This document shows positions 61,391 through 64,000 of a stretch of 64,000 nt of DNA, one piece after another. A model generated the notes under the pieces. That model was not told the DNA's origin. It worked only from the letters and a program-made list of their open reading frames with translations, and made no database searches. Position numbers and translations under genes: made by a program. The number at the start of each line of letters is the position of its first letter. Within the stretch, counting starts at the first letter, position 1. Source of the stretch: Impatiens glandulifera (taxonomy: Eukaryota > Streptophyta > Magnoliopsida > Ericales > Balsaminaceae); NCBI RefSeq assembly GCF_907164915.1, contig NC_061862.1, forward strand, positions 125,125,641-125,189,640, given 5' to 3'.

Positions 61391-63552
61391 GATTTGGATA
61401 AAAATTATTCATTTATCATAAAAGATTTTATACCACAATTAAGAATGGAGTTTGAGACTGAAGAAATAGCGTATGACTTTTATTTGGCGTATACTAAGAG
61501 GGAAGGTTTTGGCATAAGAAAATCTCGTAGTTATAGTGATAATTTGGGTAAAATATTGGATATGGTCTTTTTTTTGTAGTGCTCAAGGTAAGAGGAAAAA
61601 AGATAAACGACTAGTTTATGAATAACAATCGGCCTGAAACAAGATCACATTGTGAAGCTAAAATGAAGATCTGTAACCGAACAAATGGCATGTTTATTGT
61701 GGTGCAATTAGTAAAAGAGCATAATCATCATTTTTCAAGTCCAAACAAGACTCACCTACATAGAAGCCATAGAAAAATATATTTTTTTAGCTAAAATACA
61801 GATTGAAATGGCAAGTGATGTGAGAATCCCTTCAAAAGTATCTCATGATCTCATTACGAGACAAATGGGAGGGAAACAGTTTGTAGGTTTTATTTCTGAA
61901 GATTACATAAATTACTTGCGTTCAAAAAGAACAAGAAGTGTGATGGTTGGAGACATAAGAGGTGTTTTAGAATATTTGTAAAAACAACAATCTAGTGATA
62001 GTAACTTTTATTATGCTCTTCAAGTTGATGAGGATGATTTGATACCAAATATTTTTTGGTCTGATGCAAAAATGAGAGCGAATTATTATAATTTTAGAGA
62101 AGTTGTTTGTTTTGATACAACATATAGGAAGAACAATGAAGGTCGTCCACTTGCATTATTTGTAGGTATTAATCAGCACAAGAAATCAATAGTTTTTGGT
62201 GTTGAATTATTGTATGATAAAAGTTCGTTGACATTTGAATAGGTGTTCGATACATATTTTGTTGAGACTATGAGTGGGAGAAAACCCACACCAATTTTTA
62301 CAGATCAAGATGTAGCCATGGAAAATGCCTTAGCTTCTATATGGCCAACAACACATCGTTGATTGTGTATTTGACATATTTATCAGAATGCCGCTATACA
62401 TTTGAGTGGTGTTTTTTCTTAGTTTAGAGAGTTTACTAGAGATTTTTCCACATGTGTATATGAATTTGATGAAGATAAAGACTTTTTTGAAGCATGGTCC
62501 ATGATGTTGAACAAGTATTCACTAGAAAATAATGATTGGTTGAAGCGTATTTTTCAGATTAGATAGAAATGGGCTTTAGTGTATGTATGACACATGTTTA
62601 CTGCAGATATGACTACAACTTACAAAGTTGAAAGTTTGAACATCCTTGTGAAAAAGTATGTCTCTTATAAACACATGTTTTTAGTATTCTTTCATCATTT
62701 TGAAAGGCTTCTTGAAGATCGTCGATATATGGATTTAAAAGTTGATTTCAAATCAAATCATAGTGTTCCTTGTTTATGACATCCTATTGAAATTTTAAAA
62801 AAAGCAAAAAAGATTTACACTCCTAAGGTATTCAAGTGGTTTGAAGATGAGTGGTTCAAATGTCATTATTATAATGTTGAAACTTGTGCTGAGGATGTTA
62901 GTTCAGTGGTGAAATATAAAGTTATGCCTCGAGGCAAGGGTTATCATCATATAGTTACACTACATCCATCGTGTGAAAAAGTTGAGTGTGATTGTAGAAA
63001 GTTTGAGTTTGCGGGAATATTGTATTCTCATGTTTTGAAAATATATACGATCACTAATGTCTATGATATTCCTAATGAGTACATATTGAAAAGATGGACA
63101 CGAGGTGCTAAGGTTGAATATGTTGGAGTCAAAGATTCAAATATTGATGAACAGTCTTTGGAAACTAAAATACTTCAAAATATTCAATATAAAGAACTGT
63201 GTGGATTGTTTGTTCAGTTGTGTATCTAGGAAGCGGAGAGCAAAAACACTTACAAGATTATTAAACTTATTATTTTGAGTTTGTGTAAGGTGATAGATGC
63301 GAATTTGCAATTTATTGAGCCAAAACTACTTCTAGTTTTCTCAATAATAAAAAGGAGATAGAAACTGATGAAGGTCATTCTATGGAAAAATAAATTAAAA
63401 CAAACTATTTTTAGGCAAGAGATTAAAAGGTGGCCTAGTAAAGATTTTCAAAAAGAGAAAACCTTTGAAAAAGATCAATCAACCATCACTAGTCAGGTTT
63501 ATTTCATGTGTGCCTGATGGACAATATCAACAACATGTGACTTGTGTTTAGA
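61391..63552 (+). pseudogene. FAR1-related sequence (FRS) pseudogene
   Basis: FRS/FAR1 proteins are plant transcription factors derived from MULE transposases. In order: a FAR1 DNA-binding domain (FETEEIAYDFYLAYTKREGF, SHCEAKMKI, VKEHNHHF; 61391-61780), a MULE-type transposase core (FISEDYINYLRSKR, VDEDDLIPNIFWSDAKMRAN, FDTTYRKNNEGRPLALFVG, TDQDVAMENALASIW, IYQNAAIHLS; about 61800-62470), TADMTTTYKVESLNILVKKY, and a SWIM zinc finger (CDCRKFEFAGILYSHVL; about 62988-63042), then PNEYILKRWTRGAK and a basic tail to about 63552. Breaks: one extra T in a T run near 61570, a frameshift near 61785, and stops at 61979, 62240, 62372, 62420 and 62588 that mostly fit C-to-T or G-to-A changes. The start lies in an upstream exon (AG before 61391). 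Confidence 0.85.
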
Positions 63553-64000
63553 ATTGTTTTAGTGATGCAATACTGTTGTAATTGATTTCAAAAGTTTCTA
63601 AAACTATTTGTTTTGTTTTGTTTTGTTTTAGATGATAACACATACGCATGCACTTGGTGACTCTGTTGATAGTTTGAATATGTCTGAAATTCAAGTTTCA
63701 CAAATTCTGTTAGCACCACATTCTCATGTATATTCGTAATCTTACTTATATTTGCGTTGCTTCCTTCCACTCCATTTCACATATAGTTGAAAGCAATAAA
63801 TCTGATAAATCTAAGCATGAGGACATTCCAATTAATTGAAATGCATTGATAAGAGTAGGAGGTGATTTTGGATATTTCTCCTCTATATAAGTAGCATCAC
63901 CATATATTCATTTCATAGGCAATATATATATATAAATATATATTGATGAACAACAGTAACATCACCACATATATTAATATATTCATTTCATAGGCAACAT
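63553..64000. other. FRS downstream flank
   Basis: Contains a short open stretch (about 63632-63739, SVDSLNMSEIQVSQILLAPH) after a poly-pyrimidine AG that could be a last exon of the FRS gene. The rest is AT-rich without recognisable genes. Confidence 0.4.

Overview
This is a nuclear genome segment from a flowering plant, most likely a eudicot. The evidence is spliced genes with GT-AG introns, a cytosolic glutamine synthetase (GS1) with plant exon structure, a type I MADS-box gene, GRF zinc-finger and FAR1-related genes, and many plant transposon types (LINE, hAT, MULE, CACTA, Helitron) plus an endogenous pararetrovirus fragment. The DNA is very AT-rich with many (TA)n tracts. The species cannot be named from the sequence. 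I found no operons, CRISPR arrays or rRNA genes.

The dominant structure is a direct tandem duplication of about 28-29 kb. Unit 1 runs from about 903 to 28,958 and unit 2 from about 30,675 to 59,656, separated by a 1.7 kb LINE fragment. Shared segments, in order, are: a GRF zinc-finger fragment (1083-1411 / 30844-31167), an 11-exon GS1 gene on the minus strand (3876-10757 / 38921-43882), a type I MADS-box gene (19583-20055 / 49544-50008), LINE ORF2 remnants (20.5-22.7 kb / 50.8-53.3 kb), a CACTA-associated Transposase_24 gene (25.8-27.7 kb / 55.9-58.4 kb) and a tRNA-like SINE candidate (28.5 kb / 59.2 kb). The middles differ: unit 1 has a CACTA end, a MULE transposase remnant, a MITE and a BASIC PENTACYSTEINE pseudogene (11.4-19.3 kb); unit 2 has a pararetrovirus fragment (45.7-47.4 kb) and a CACTA-like end.

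After duplication the copies were altered independently. Copy 1 of GS1 has a 13-bp duplication and a 696-bp hAT-type insertion in exon 2, and a lost splice acceptor at exon 8. Copy 2 keeps every exon length but has a lost acceptor (AG to GG) at exon 2. Unit 2 gained a 3.47 kb Helitron and a small 0.5 kb Helitron, and carries a 2.5 kb MULE with a DUF1985 gene that is nearly absent from unit 1. The GRF and MADS genes are also broken differently in each copy.

Downstream of unit 2 (59.8-63.7 kb) lie a degenerate tandem array of roughly 100-bp units and a FAR1-related (FRS) pseudogene whose premature stops mostly look like C-to-T or G-to-A changes. I see no clearly new biological system. The strongest observations are the reciprocal decay of a duplicated GS1 gene, and the Helitron and MULE insertions dated by the duplication.
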